Assembly (NCBI RefSeq): GCF_015706575.1
Contig: NW_024037047.1
Location: 8,188,632-8,252,631, forward strand
Reading direction: 5' to 3'
DNA length: 64,000 nt
Source of the DNA: Patiria miniata
Lineage: Eukaryota; Echinodermata; Asteroidea; Valvatida; Asterinidae
Position numbers and translations under genes: made by a program. Under the pieces are notes generated by a model that worked only from the letters and a program-made list of their open reading frames with translations, made no database searches and had not been told where the DNA came from. Numbering within the stretch: position 1 is the first letter of the stretch; each line of letters begins with the position of its first letter. Positions 31,359-44,500 of the stretch are shown here, piece after piece.

Positions 31359-34300
31359 ATGAAAATGACCGATTCTGAAGCCAAGGAGAAGAAGAATGTT
31401 TCACAGACAGGTAAACTGTCACTGGAAGAAGGTGAATCTTCATTTCAAAATAATGAAGGTAGGTATGAAAATCACAAGTTCAGCACTGCAGTTTTGTTCA
31501 GGGCAATTCCAAAAAGTTTCCTTCCTTCCTTCCTATGAGGATAAATGCACTGTTTGATAAATGCACTTTCCATGAGAAAGTGCACATGCCATAGCATTAT
31601 GGCTAAAAAATGGACAATTAGGAAAGATTCCCATATCTGGCCATCACTTTGGCGATCGTGTAGTGTAGGGCCCCTGTTTTGTTTGATCAAATTAGAGTCA
31701 AAAAATGTTTTTGTAATTGCTCAAAAATCACATTACAATCAAAAGCAGACTTTTCTCAGTACTAATGACACCCGTTTTGCAATTTTGAACAGTTTCTTGC
31801 GGTAGAAATCATGATTTTCCTGCGTGGTTTGTGCCTTGCGATTCAGCACGCCGTGCGTACTCACGGTACATCGGGCGGTGATCGCCATTTTAATTTTGGG
31901 GTTGTGTGTTGTCGCCGCGCTGTCATTGTCATTTTACCCCCAAATTTTCCTAAAAAAATCAAAACCCTGGCCTCTATCTATGACATACCTGTTTATTGAG
32001 AATGTCGCCAGCAAGTTTGGATGGTCTAATATAATTTTAAAGTGGATTTTGTTCCGTTGTAGGAACCGGGCCCTACACTATACGATCGCCAAAAAAGCTG
32101 TTTATATTTTGGCTAAAATAATGGATTGTTAGCCCCATAAATGCGGCCTAGCTCTACTGAGTGGAGCAAATGTCGTGACGGCGCGCTTGCGCATAATGCA
32201 ACGGCAGATTCCCCTGCGCCGCGCCGACGACTGTTTCCTGATGTAGAGTGCTGTGTAAGTTCGCGGTACGCCTAGGAGTCGCGCTGGCTAGCCAGGCGCA
32301 TGGCTGGCGCTCTACATCAGGAAACAGTCGTCGGCGCGGCGCAGGGGAATCTGCCGTGCATGCAGTGCATTATGCGCAAGCGCGCCGTCACGACATTTGC
32401 ATGAGGTCGAGGTCAGACGCCATTATCATGCAGTTTTGAACGTGAGCACAACAACGACAACCTAGGCAGAGGGGGTCTTCAGAATTGATCGGAAAATTTC
32501 ACTTTTTTCCGGATCGTAAGTAAACTTAAGTACAACCATCTTAATCATCTATGTCTACTTGTACCTCAGGTGACATATCTAGTACTTTGGAGGCCGTTTT
32601 GAAGGTGAAATCTGATGTTTTTTGTTGGACAATGTTGGTTTTTGGGACTGTGTTGTCTAGGTCTCGGTATTAGCTTGGACCTTACTATCGCCAGACCATG
32701 TCCAAATGTTAAAAAAGGCGATAAGTTGGGTCCAAGTTACTCGGACTACGATTTGCCATACTTTGGTGACGGATACACGGTAGCAAATTGTACATACCCA
32801 CGCGAGGACAAAAGACCCCCCAAAAAACCATAAAGAGAATACAAAAGAAACAGACAGCTACCCTGGATAGATCTACACATTCATGACATTCCATAAGACC
32901 CCGTATATTGTTCCCAAACAGTGACAATTTAAAAAAAAAAACAGTAAAATAGTCTGAAATAAAACTCACCGCTCAATGTGTTTGCCGTGTCCCTTGCACC
33001 GAGTTGACGGATGAGGGCGCTTGACGTGACGTGACCATCATCGCTCGATCGAAGAAAAACAAGTTGTGCTTTATCAACGACTGTTTCATGTAATAATACA
33101 TGGCTCTGATCCGCGTCGTACTACAGTATTGGGCTTTGAATACGCCGTGGATTAGAGCACGTAATCACTACATGAAACAGTCGTTGATAAAGCGCGACTT
33201 TTTTTCTTCGATCGAACGACGACGGTCACGTCACGTCAAGCGCCCTCATTCGTCAACTCGGTGCAAGGGACTGAGCAACACGACAAACACATTGAGTAGT
33301 GAGTTTTCAGACTATTTTGCTGTTTTTTTTCAAAATTGTCACCGTTTGGGAACAATTTAAGGGGTCTTATGGAATGTCATGAATGTGTGGATCTATCCAG
33401 GTAAATGTGTGGATCTATCCATCTATCTCTTTTGTATTCTCTTTACTGGTTTTTTTTGTGGGGCCTTCTGTCCTCGCGTGGGTATGTACAATTTGCTACC
33501 GTGTATCCGTCACCAAAGTATGACAAATCGGTAGAGCGTTAGTTCTTAGGGGCACTGTAGTTCAACGCTCCACCCAATAGAGCTAAATGCAGCCAATTTA
33601 CTGGACTACCTCCGTAAATAAAGGCCACACTTGGAACATGTACCCGTAAATGTAGAACTTTGTCAAATTTTGATTTTCACATTTTGACTTGCCAGGATGG
33701 GTATGGTACGTAGTAAATCATGCTAGGGAGTTATAGGGTTTATAAAGAAAAGTCTCCCTTAAAAATTGAATTGAGACTTCGAACTTGGCTGGTAAAGTAC
33801 TGAGGACCTTGTCTTAAATGCCTCATGAAAAATTGGGAGAGTTTTGTTGGCCAAAAGAGTGATTAAAGTTGGCCTGATTTTGTATTGCATTTTTTTTCAG
33901 CACTCGAGGACCCGGTCTGAACTAGACCATAGTTTACAGTGTTTTCATCACACACTTTTGCTTTCTGATTTCAACCAGATGGCCCAAGTAGAGGAACCTC
34001 CCCGCACCCCCTCTTGGTGGTGGATCAGCTCCGAGACAGAGAGAGAACGTTATCCGCATCAGGTGCCTACTCGGAGACCAGCGAGGGGTCGGGCGGCGTT
34101 CGGCACAGGAAACGAGCCAAGCCGTCGGAGCCGGCCGAGGAAGACTTTGTCTTCTTAGACGTCGTTGCGGACAACGAGATTGAGGCTCATAAGATGGAGC
34201 AGAACTACATGGTACGTTGGTCCAGAAAAATTTAGTTCCCAAACCTAAGGTATTTGAAAAATGAAACATATACAAAAGGAGAATAACTGGTTGATGAATC

Positions 34301-37300
34301 AAAAAAGTCCTATTATAAAAATAATTATTTAGCAGTACCCTACCCCTCCGCTCCCCACATACCGACTCAGAATTTGGGAAAGCAAAAACAACATTTTTTT
34401 GGTCAAAAAACCATATAGTGACCTGTTCTCTCCCACTCTCTCCCCCGCCCCCCACCCACCACCTCCCCAGAGAATGAGCCCCCACAATTTGTGCCTTTTG
34501 CAGATTGGACCTCAGTTATGCCGCTAGTTCATAGAGTTAAATAGTTAAGAAATTGTTCGTTTCTTTTTTCCAGTTTGGGTTCAAGAAATGGAAGAGCCAC
34601 GTGACAAAGCGCCCTCTAGATGAGAGATCAGAAATCGTCAAGACACTGTATGAACAGCCAAAGAAGGTCAAACCATTCATACGTAAGTCTCTTTGTTTTG
34701 TTTTTTGTTTTGATCAAAAACAGGTTACCAGGTAAAAGTCATGCAATGTGAATTGCTTGTGACTGGTTTTAGGCAGACTTTTGCTCCTCACATGATGCAG
34801 ATGAGTTTGGTAAGCAGTATTTGCTGCTTTACATGCAGGTGCTCCAATCAGTTTGGCGCAGAACTCGACCGACTGAGCTATCCAGCCCTTTTTATCCCCC
34901 TGGCTGTAAGCCGAAGGAGGATATTGCGATAGCGTATTCCTTCTGTGTGTATGTCTGTTTGGGTGAACGTATAAGCACTACCTAAGTTATGGGGTACCGG
35001 AACAATGGGAGGTACCCTACAAGGAATGCCCATCGACTTGCGGGGTACCATTTTGGTACCCCACAAGTTTTTCACGAAATAGATTTATGGATTTTACTCA
35101 AAAGCTAGGAATTTCCAAGTTGGGTTGATCCCTCGCAAATGGAAGAGTTTTAGAAAAGGGATATTAAGTCTGAATTTCAGCTCAGGAAATTAATTCTTGT
35201 TAAAATAAGAGCATTTTGAAATTAGTGTGCGACACTACAAAATTTTAGTACACGAGAACAAAGGAAGTTCCCCACTTCTATGCCTGTGTAAGGGTTGAGT
35301 GTGTGTACGTGTTCATCTTCTCAAGTTAGATTCCTTACTTTTTTTTTTCTTTCTATATCAAAACATCAGGCCCTCCGACTCCCCCCCCCCCTCAATATTT
35401 CAATACAATATATCTTTTGATCAAACTGAAATTTCCACCCCCCCCCAAAAAAAAAACCCACCCCAAAACATGAACTTCTGGCGACCCAACTTTTTCGGGG
35501 AATGTTCTGAATAAAAGTTTCCTGCCGGAATGCAGTTGCATATTTTATCAGTAATATGTATACAAACCAGATACTTTAGAAACTATTCCTAGAAATATTG
35601 TTTATTTCATTTTATTGTCACTGTGACTTTTTGTAGATTTCAGAACTCCTTTTTTTTTTATTAAGTTCCATAAACTGTAAATTGATTTACGTCATGTGAA
35701 CTGCAAGTTTGCTTTTGCAAAAATCATATGACATGTATTTGTCTTTCTTTTCCGACTACAGTTCGTTTTCTTGCCCATTGAATTGAAAATGGGAGCAATA
35801 TATACAGTGCCTGTTACTTTCATTATCAATATAAACTGATAACTACATTTTGTTGTCGATAGTCAATCTCTTTTTTTTGTTAAGGGCTTTCCAAAATAGT
35901 CAAGAGTGGTGCTGGTAGTATCATGTGATTCAGGTTGGCTTACTTGTACGGGTACCCGTGTTTTACTTCAATAGGGTACCCGGTTCCCGTACCACCCGTA
36001 AATGCATGTACCACTAAAATTCGGGGCTTGGAACTCTAGTTGAAAAAAAATGCGAAGTATTGAATATAGCAATTTTGTCAAAAAATATGAAAGATAAAAT
36101 TTGCATAATGGTTGTCGTTTTTAATACTGACTAAAACAAATTTCTTCATGACAGCTGGTAAATTACTGTGCCTTAGGCCAAAAAAAAAAAGTCTCCGGTT
36201 TCTGGTATGGAGCTTGCCCAAAAAGTTGTGCGGCGACGTGGCTTTTTTGTTTTTTTTACCTGTTTTTTTTGCTTCAAGTGTCGGCTGATGACTGCAAATG
36301 GTGCCTGACTAAACTTAGTGCAAATATATGGGAGTCCAGAGAGGCCACATAAAGCTTATTCTCGATCATAACCCCATCTAAAAACATGTTAAAATTGTGC
36401 AGCAGCAGGATTCCAGTCAAACCAGTGAGTTTGGCGGTTTTGAGACATCATCTTTCATTGGAAAAAAACCTTTTTCATTTTGCCGACGCGCATGGCTACG
36501 GCGAGGCGCGTGCATACCAGAAACCGGAGACTTTTTTTTGGGCCTTATGTTGCATTTTGTGTCGGAACTCTGGGTGTATAAAATGTTCTGAGTGAAAACT
36601 TTTTGTATTGCTACCGTACACTGTATGGGTGAATTATGAGTACATGCTTGGCAGCCATGTCACATTGGCCCTTTTCCAATATTCAGGCTGGTCGAACTTT
36701 CAGATCGTCACACATTCATAAAATGCCGGTTATCGAAATGTCAATAACCTCTGGACTTGGTATCGCAGATTACATTTTGAGGGAAAGATATTTAGGCCAA
36801 GGTTCAGTATTTATAAAGTTGATTCTGTGAAATTTGCTTCAAGTCAATAATTGTCCCACATTTTATGACGCATTTGGTCGCAGCTGAAAGATACTTGTTT
36901 TGTGCTAAGTTGCGTTTTTGCTCAATAAATGGTTCATTTGTACAAGTCTATTTATTTGTCTGTTTTTCTTTAAATTCTTTGACATCACGTTTCATGGTTT
37001 TGCATTTAAAGGGAAGATACAACATTTGCAAACATCAAAGAACGAAATGATCAAACTATCACGTAATACCTTACTGAACTGTTAGGGAATGACAGTCTAA
37101 AGCATCCTTTAAAATCGTGGCTCCTGGTGTGCTGACATTTTCACGAAAAACTGTATTTTTCCAACGCTGGTCAGCCGACCAGCATTGGAGAAAACTGGCT
37201 TTTTTCAAAAACTGTTCCTACTTTTTCATATTAAGTTATTCTGACTTTTGTTTGCAATTGATTTCACACCTGTGAAGGGGTGCAAGCCTGCGCTAGACTT

Positions 37301-38480
37301 ATTCTCGACCTTACAATTCCTCAAATATGCTCTGCTTTCAACAAACTTTCCTCAGGTCTTGTTTTCACAAACTACTGTTTCTTCATGATTTGAACTTCCT
37401 ATGTACCGGTACATGTAAAGGTAATTTAACCCTAACCGCCCTGAATCCTCCAAAATCCTTTTTGCAAATTGGAGGAATTTGCAGGATTGAGTTTACATGG
37501 CAAAAGTGCATTGCTGATTTTGGAGTACGCACTGTGTCAAGGTCTTGGGCCGGACCTTGTGTTGTTTATGCTCAGCCGTGCATAAATTTAGTCCTTGATT
37601 ATACTTGACATCCTCCGCACTGCTCCGGGATGTCACTGCCTCTGCCTCAGCCTATTGACAGACATAGCCGGAGGATTTTGCAGGATTCAGGCAGTGGTCA
37701 TCCCTCCATGAACCATATTCAAGAAATAACGGAGAAATTTGCAGGATTGAGGCTATATGCTATTTTTCCATGAGGCCAATTGGAGGATTTTGCAGGATTG
37801 AGGCTACATCCTAGCAAAAAGGCCTAGGGAGTTAGGGTTAAAGGTTATTTACTAGATTTTTTTCTGTTTAGGTCAGGGACTTTTGATATGTGTCTGAATT
37901 TGTCGCCATTTCTCATGCAGACTCTACGTTATCCATTGGCAACGTCCTGTACGCCATCTTGATTGGCTGGTGGCTGGCCCTCGTCTACCTGCTAGTTGCT
38001 CTGCTGATGCTCATCACCGTCATCGGAAGACATCATGGTAAGTTGACAGTTACATTGTACCAAGCATTACACTACAATCAGAGGCCTTAACTGGGGCAGC
38101 AGCGTAGCCTTGCACTGCTTTGCCCGTAATGGACCGATCCAGTAAGCCCCTCCCACTGCGCACTGGGAAAATTAACACGTGCTCTCTGTCCAATGCCACA
38201 CTGCATTTTCCTGCCGCGCGCATCATATGCGCGTGCACGCATGTCGGACTTTTGTGCACGCACGGCAGACATAAATCACGGCTGTGATTGGTCAGAACAC
38301 CATGGGGCGGTGCTTACTGGATCAGTCCATTGTTTGCCTGATTGTCTACTTTTATACTTTAGACTAAACCCCACCCCACCCCCATTTGTTGTTCAATGTG
38401 CATTAAATTAACAGCAGTGTGACTTCGCACCTCGTCTTCCTTTTCTTTTTCTTGTCTCCTTTTTTTTGTTGGGTGCTTTT

Positions 38481-38518
<38 letters not shown>

Positions 38519-41500
38519 AGCGCCCCAGTATGCTCCCGCCCCCCGCCTCGCAAAGCCTATGTGTGTCAAGCTTGTTAAATTGGTCGAGTGGTTTAGACAT
38601 CTGCACTAGTGAGGTTTGTGAGCAAGCTTGTGAATTTTTTTTGTCTCTCACAACCTCTCCGAGACTGAATATATAGATCTGAGACATGTACATGTTGAAT
38701 GTGGTCAGTGGAAGGAAAAACCCAGTGTTGAAACTTACATCTCCCGGATGCAGAAATTTCATTAGTAATAACTTCTATTCTTGATTGTTCAGCCACATTC
38801 TGCCTGGCTCTTGCCCAGTACTTCCTGTGGCCCTTTGGCAAGTTTGTCAAGGAGAAGACCTGCTATGAGCTGGAGGAAAGCCAGGAGCAAGTCGGCGAGG
38901 AGAAACCACTTCTCGGCAAGGAGAAACCGCTTCTCGGCAACGGGATCAGCGCCAGTCAAGACTCAACCGCCTCACTGTCGCTATCAAACTCCCTGCCGGC
39001 TTACGTCAAGAAACACAGCAACGATTACTTGGTGAGTCCAGTCGGGTAGAACCAGTTTGGTCTGTGTGGGAACTGGTTGGAACTGGGTTGATCTGGGTGA
39101 GTAGTGGTTTGCGCCGGGCCGGAACTGGTTCAAGCCAGATCAGAACTGGTTGGATCCAGGTCACAGGTAATTTGATACTGGTCAGAGCTGGTTTCATTTA
39201 GGCTTCAGCCAGAATTGGCTTCAGCCAGGCAGGTCAATTCAGTTTTAAACTCAGTTTAATCCGGAACTGGGTTGATCTGGGTCAGAACTGGTTTGAGCCA
39301 AGCCAGAACCGGTTTGAGCCAGGTCAGAAATGGTTTGAGCCAGGCCAGAACAGGTTTGAGCCAGGCCAGAACAGGTTGAGCCAGGCCAGAACAGGTTGAG
39401 CCAGGCCAGAATGGGTTTGAGCCAGAACAGAAGTGGTTTGAGCCAGGCCAGAACTGGTTTGACCAGGGTCAGAACTGGCTTGATCCAAGTCAGAAATGGT
39501 TTGATCCAGTCTGAACTGGTTTTATCCAGGTCATGGTTTAACCAGGTCAGAATTGACTTTAGCCAGGTCAGAACTGGTTTAAGCAAAGTCGGAACTTGTT
39601 TGAGCCAGGTCACACTGCTTTGAGCCAAGTCACAACTGGTTTGAGTTAGGTCAGAACCGGTTTGAGCCAGGTCAGAAATGGTTTGATCCGGTCTGAACTG
39701 GTTTGAGCCAGGTCAGAACTGGCTTGAGCCAGGCTAGAACTGGTTTGAGCCAGGTCCGAATTGGTTCGAGCCAGGTCAGAACTGGTTTGAGCCAGGTCAG
39801 AACTGGTTTGAGCCAGACCAGAACTGTTGTGATACTGGTCAGAATCAGCATAGGTTAAGAGCAAAACCAGTTAATGTCAGAATGATTTGATCCAGATCGG
39901 CTCTGCTTTGGTCAAAACCAGTTTGGTCTTTGAGCAGAATCCAAGTCAGAACTGGAGAATTAAATCGGTGAAGGCTCCCCTGCCTTGCAGCACCAATCCA
40001 CCATTGTGTTCACACATCTGCATGCTTTGTCATACTGTTGTGGTGCAAGTGAATTTCACCTCAAATGTCTGCGTCATTCGGAACATGCTTGTTTTCAAAT
40101 ATTTTCATGTTTTATTTGCATTATTCGAGGTTGATTTGTGATGATAAAAGGGTTTTCGGGGAGGGCACAGAGGCCGTTTGAAGTTCTGTGAGCGAAAATT
40201 ATGAAGTCACACATGTTTTTCAAGCTCTGGCAGGAGCTTCTACATGTCACTTGGTGGTTGGTCGGTCTGTCAGTTGGTCTGTCTGTCTGTCTTTCCCCAA
40301 AAATTGACTACAAATATTTAAACTGTTATGTCGTTGTCAGTAAATGCACTCTTGACGAAAGTTAAGGGATTTGTCTCCATCGATGCGCATGCGCGTCTAT
40401 TTTGCATATGTCTTTCCCAAAAACGAGCCCTCTAAGTTTCTCATAAAATATTCTACCAAATTTAAATTTAATGAAAAAAAGCAAACAAAAGAAATGAAAT
40501 ACTTTAGCAAAACTTGTTTGTAACAGTTCGTAAAGTTGTTTATGAAAATTGTGTAAATGGAAGCAAGATAATTTACAGTAATAGTCACGTGGTATATAGC
40601 GCATTATTTTTGTAGGAAACTTAGAGGGCTTATTTTTGTCAATTTTCAGCGCGTGATTTTTTGTGTGGGACCACGGCCCGGGCTTGTACATGCAAGGCGG
40701 CCAGAGCTTTTGTGCATTCGCACTTGTTTATCACCAACTGCTTGGCGTGTCGACAAAATCCTTCTCAAAACAAACTAAGCTCACTCGTATTAAGCCTTCG
40801 GCATTTTTTTTTTTAGCAGGGACCCTCTAAATGTGTCTTTCATACCTCACAGCCTCATCTTTGTCACCCTCACCATATATTTTCTCCATGTCATCCCATC
40901 TTCCCCCATGTGCTGTTCATGTAGGACACAGACAGCTCCGAGGGTACAGTCACTCTGTCCATCGTCAACTTTAGGGGCGTCCGGAGTGACTCGGGATATT
41001 GGGTAAGCAGAAAAAAAAAAAAAAACATTGCTTAGGAAACCTGCTATGCCGTGCACCAGGGCCAATGTCATGGAGCTGCTAAGCACAGACGTTTGCTTAG
41101 CATGAAAAGTTTTCCTTGGTAAAAACAGGATTACCAACCAAATGTCCATGTGATGTATATTGCTTGTGATTGGTATTTAGCTGTTGTTTGCTTAGCATGA
41201 AAAGTCTTCCTTGGTAAAAACAAACAAAACCCAAATGGCAGGACCAATTTTTGCACTTTCAAAATCTAGGATATGAAAGCCCGGTCGCTAAGCTTTCTTT
41301 TAGTACAAGAATCATTCAAATCACTCACATAATTTTCAACTTACGGAATTTTGAACACAAACACCATTTTAAAGTTCTGTCCACGGATCACAAAAAAAGT
41401 AAGTGTCCTTTCAGCGAAACGAAGAACAATTCACATAGAGATGTATGTGAATTGTTTTCGTTCTGCTGAAAGAACACTCACTTTTTTTGTGATCCGTGGA

Positions 41501-44500
41501 CTCAACTTTAAAACGGTGTTTGTGTTCAAAATTTTGTGTTTAAAAACCTGAAAAGTGCATGAGTGATTTGAATGATTCTTGTTCTAAAAGAAAGCTCACT
41601 GATTGGGCTTTCATATCCTAGATTTTCAAAGTGCTACAGGCAAAACTTCATTCAAAAATTGGTCCTGCCATTTGGGTTTCGTTTTTTTTTGTACTCACCC
41701 TGTACATTAAGTTATGTCGCTTTTGACCAGTTCACCCTGGTCTTCCAAATATTGCCACCAATATACAAACGTGCGCATACATATCAAGATTTGACACATT
41801 TTTGTGTTCACGCTTACATTTTATGATGTTCTAAAAAGGACAAGTTTCCGCTGTGATTACATTTTCAAACGTCGCAAAAAATTAACTGCGACATTTGAAA
41901 AGTGAACCGTGACGTTTGACACACTCTCTGTACACTAGCCGGTCAGTATATAGAGATCATTGGTATACACACCGGTCTTGGTAACTCACCATCATGGTCC
42001 ATGTATGGCCACGTCCAAATGACTATGGCTATGGCTAGTAATTACACATGTGGCTATTGAAGCGGCTGAAGCCACTTCCCATAGTCACCTGTGTTACTAG
42101 CCATAGCCAGATAATTTGGACGAAGCCTCATCTGCACCTAGTCACCTCGCCATGCAGAAGTAAGAGCAAGTTGCTTGAGGGGTGCACCCCAGTACACAAA
42201 TTCCCATAGACACCAGTGATAAATCCCCATACTTCAAAATTCTTTTACAAATACTCAGAACTCTCACAGGTGTTCAGGCTGCACAGAAAACTGATGATCA
42301 ACATGTCATCTTTCATTTTCTTTTCCATTTTTGGTGGGTTGACCATTGACTTTTCGAGAAATTTTCATCCAAAGAACGAATGATGTTTGTTTCCTTAACT
42401 GGAAAAGTAGCCATTTTGGCTAAAAAGCACCACTTTCGGACTCAACTGCATCCAAAATGTTGTATTGTATTTGTACACTAATCTGTAATATAGTATTAAT
42501 GATGGTCAGATTTGAACAGCGCCCCCATTGAGAGTATGGTACGTCGCATTTATCATCATGTCAAAAAAGTAAAACGCTGAGAAAAGAAGGCCTTTATACC
42601 GTTTCGACTGTTGTGTAGTCGTGAATATGAAAGATGCCAATTGTTTTTCCTTAAAAACCCTTTTATTCCATGATTTTTATACTGTTTGTTTACAAATATG
42701 CGTATTAGACATGTAATAAAATCACCCCCATTTGGTATGTTGCATTTTTCTCCACTACGGCCTCTGCCCAGTTCCGTCTCATTCTGCCAGAACGCCTCAC
42801 AAATTTCGGTCCCTTTAGACACGGAAGCATTCCTTCAGTACTGCATTCTGAAAGTGCAAAGCCATATATATGTTTGAAGGGGTGTAATTGGCATAGCAGG
42901 GTACTCTGCAATTCGGGCGATTCACAATGCAGTGCGCCACCAAGAGTTTGCCATGGAGAGTTCATTTTTCCCAGTGCATTGTGGGAGATGGTCGACAAAT
43001 TCGCAGCGCGGGACATTTGAAATCGTTAGTTTTTCCGGTCAGTAGTTTCGTAAGCGTATGATTCGAGGCTCTTTGTTTGCCCATTTCTTTTCTTGTTATC
43101 AATATGGTGTTTTTGGTAAGGCGGCAGAACGTTATGCCCCAATCTACGCCATATTAGCTCAAGTTGTCTACCGACACTCATTCAAATGGGCCATGTTTTG
43201 TCGACCATAAACTTGAAAAATGGACTCTCCGTGGCAAACTCTTGGTGGTGCACTGCATTGTGAATCGCCCGAATTGCACCATATGTTGTTTGTTTACTTA
43301 TTTTGTTTTGGTTTATATTGCAGAGGAGACCATCGACCTACGTCTGGTTGGTCCTCGGATGCCCCATCCTGCTTCTAGTGCACACCATCATCATCGTTGT
43401 GACTGGCCTCTTGGTTGTCTTCATCCCAATCTCAAAGGTAAAAAAAACTGACTCTCTCAAAATGTGGCCAAAATGTCGAAGTTTGGTGATTATATAAATA
43501 ATTATTTGCTCTAACTTTGATTCTTCGTAATCCACAATGATGTTTTGGAGGATGAAAGAGGCCAACCATGTGCACAAAGAATAGCATATCTGTGGGCACA
43601 TTTTCTATTGGTCAGTAGGCCAGTTAAATAGAGAAGTGGCCGGTCGCGCGTTCACCATTAAAGGCAAAGTCCATCATTTGTAATTTGTGCATTTTGTTCG
43701 TTTGAAGCAACAAAAGTGCTCAAAAGTCTAAAGAAGGGTGCTGAACAAACCTGATGAAGTTTCAGCTCAGCTTCAGCTGTATATTTCGAGAAAAACAGCA
43801 TTCTAGGATCTCGATTCCAAATCAAAAGTTGCTGAATCATGTTTTCAATTGGGCCTGAATTCAGCGTCTGAGACACGTTCTCACTGAGCCGATCGCAGCA
43901 ACGCGATGTCGCGCACTGATCCGATGAATTATGGCAACCGCACGCGTGTGCGTCGTGTCAACAGTTGCGCGCGCTTCGCCAAATAAACAAAAACAACTAC
44001 TAACGGAAATTTCCAGTGGTGCGTCTCAAGACTGGAAAAGCCTTCTTTCGTTGATTTCTTCAACAGCTTGCTAGAAAGAATGATTTCACAGGGAGTTTAG
44101 TCCCCTTACTAACTAAGTTTGTTTTTCAACACTAATTACGTCGGTTACTTTTTGGATAGCTGCAAATGATGGATTGTAGCTTTAAAAATAGACAGCTCTA
44201 GCTTGTTGTATTGTATAGTACATACAAAAAAATTTCTACAAGATACCGGTAGAAGTGAGGGAGTTATTTAGATATCTTATCTGATAATGTGAATGTACTG
44301 TTCTAATTGATTCCATAACAGACTTTATTTTTCCCAATTTATTCTTAAAGGGAATATACATCATTTGCTTTTGCAGTAATTTTCAGAAATGGATGGAATT
44401 GGGGGGTTGGAAATATATAGTAAATATAGTTACACTGACTTTTTTTAGGTTTTGGGTTCGAAAATGCTATAAAAACCAAGAAAAACAATCGTTTTCCTGT

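Noticed and set aside
32615-32833. A cysteine-rich open frame that starts like a signal peptide
   Set aside because: It runs into the arm of the foldback at 32749-33530 and has no donor site or homologue I recognise.
33934-34485. A 183-codon open frame on the minus strand
   Set aside because: Antisense shadow of CAX exon 2 and its intron; the plus-strand exon has matching phase and splice sites.
38478-38520. Poly-G run giving proline-rich frames near 38400-38760
   Set aside because: Simple-sequence run; the frames depend entirely on it.
39251-39864. Open frames rich in leucine, lysine and proline or in S-G-L-A-Q-T repeats
   Set aside because: Artefact of the 21-bp tandem repeat in CAX intron 5.
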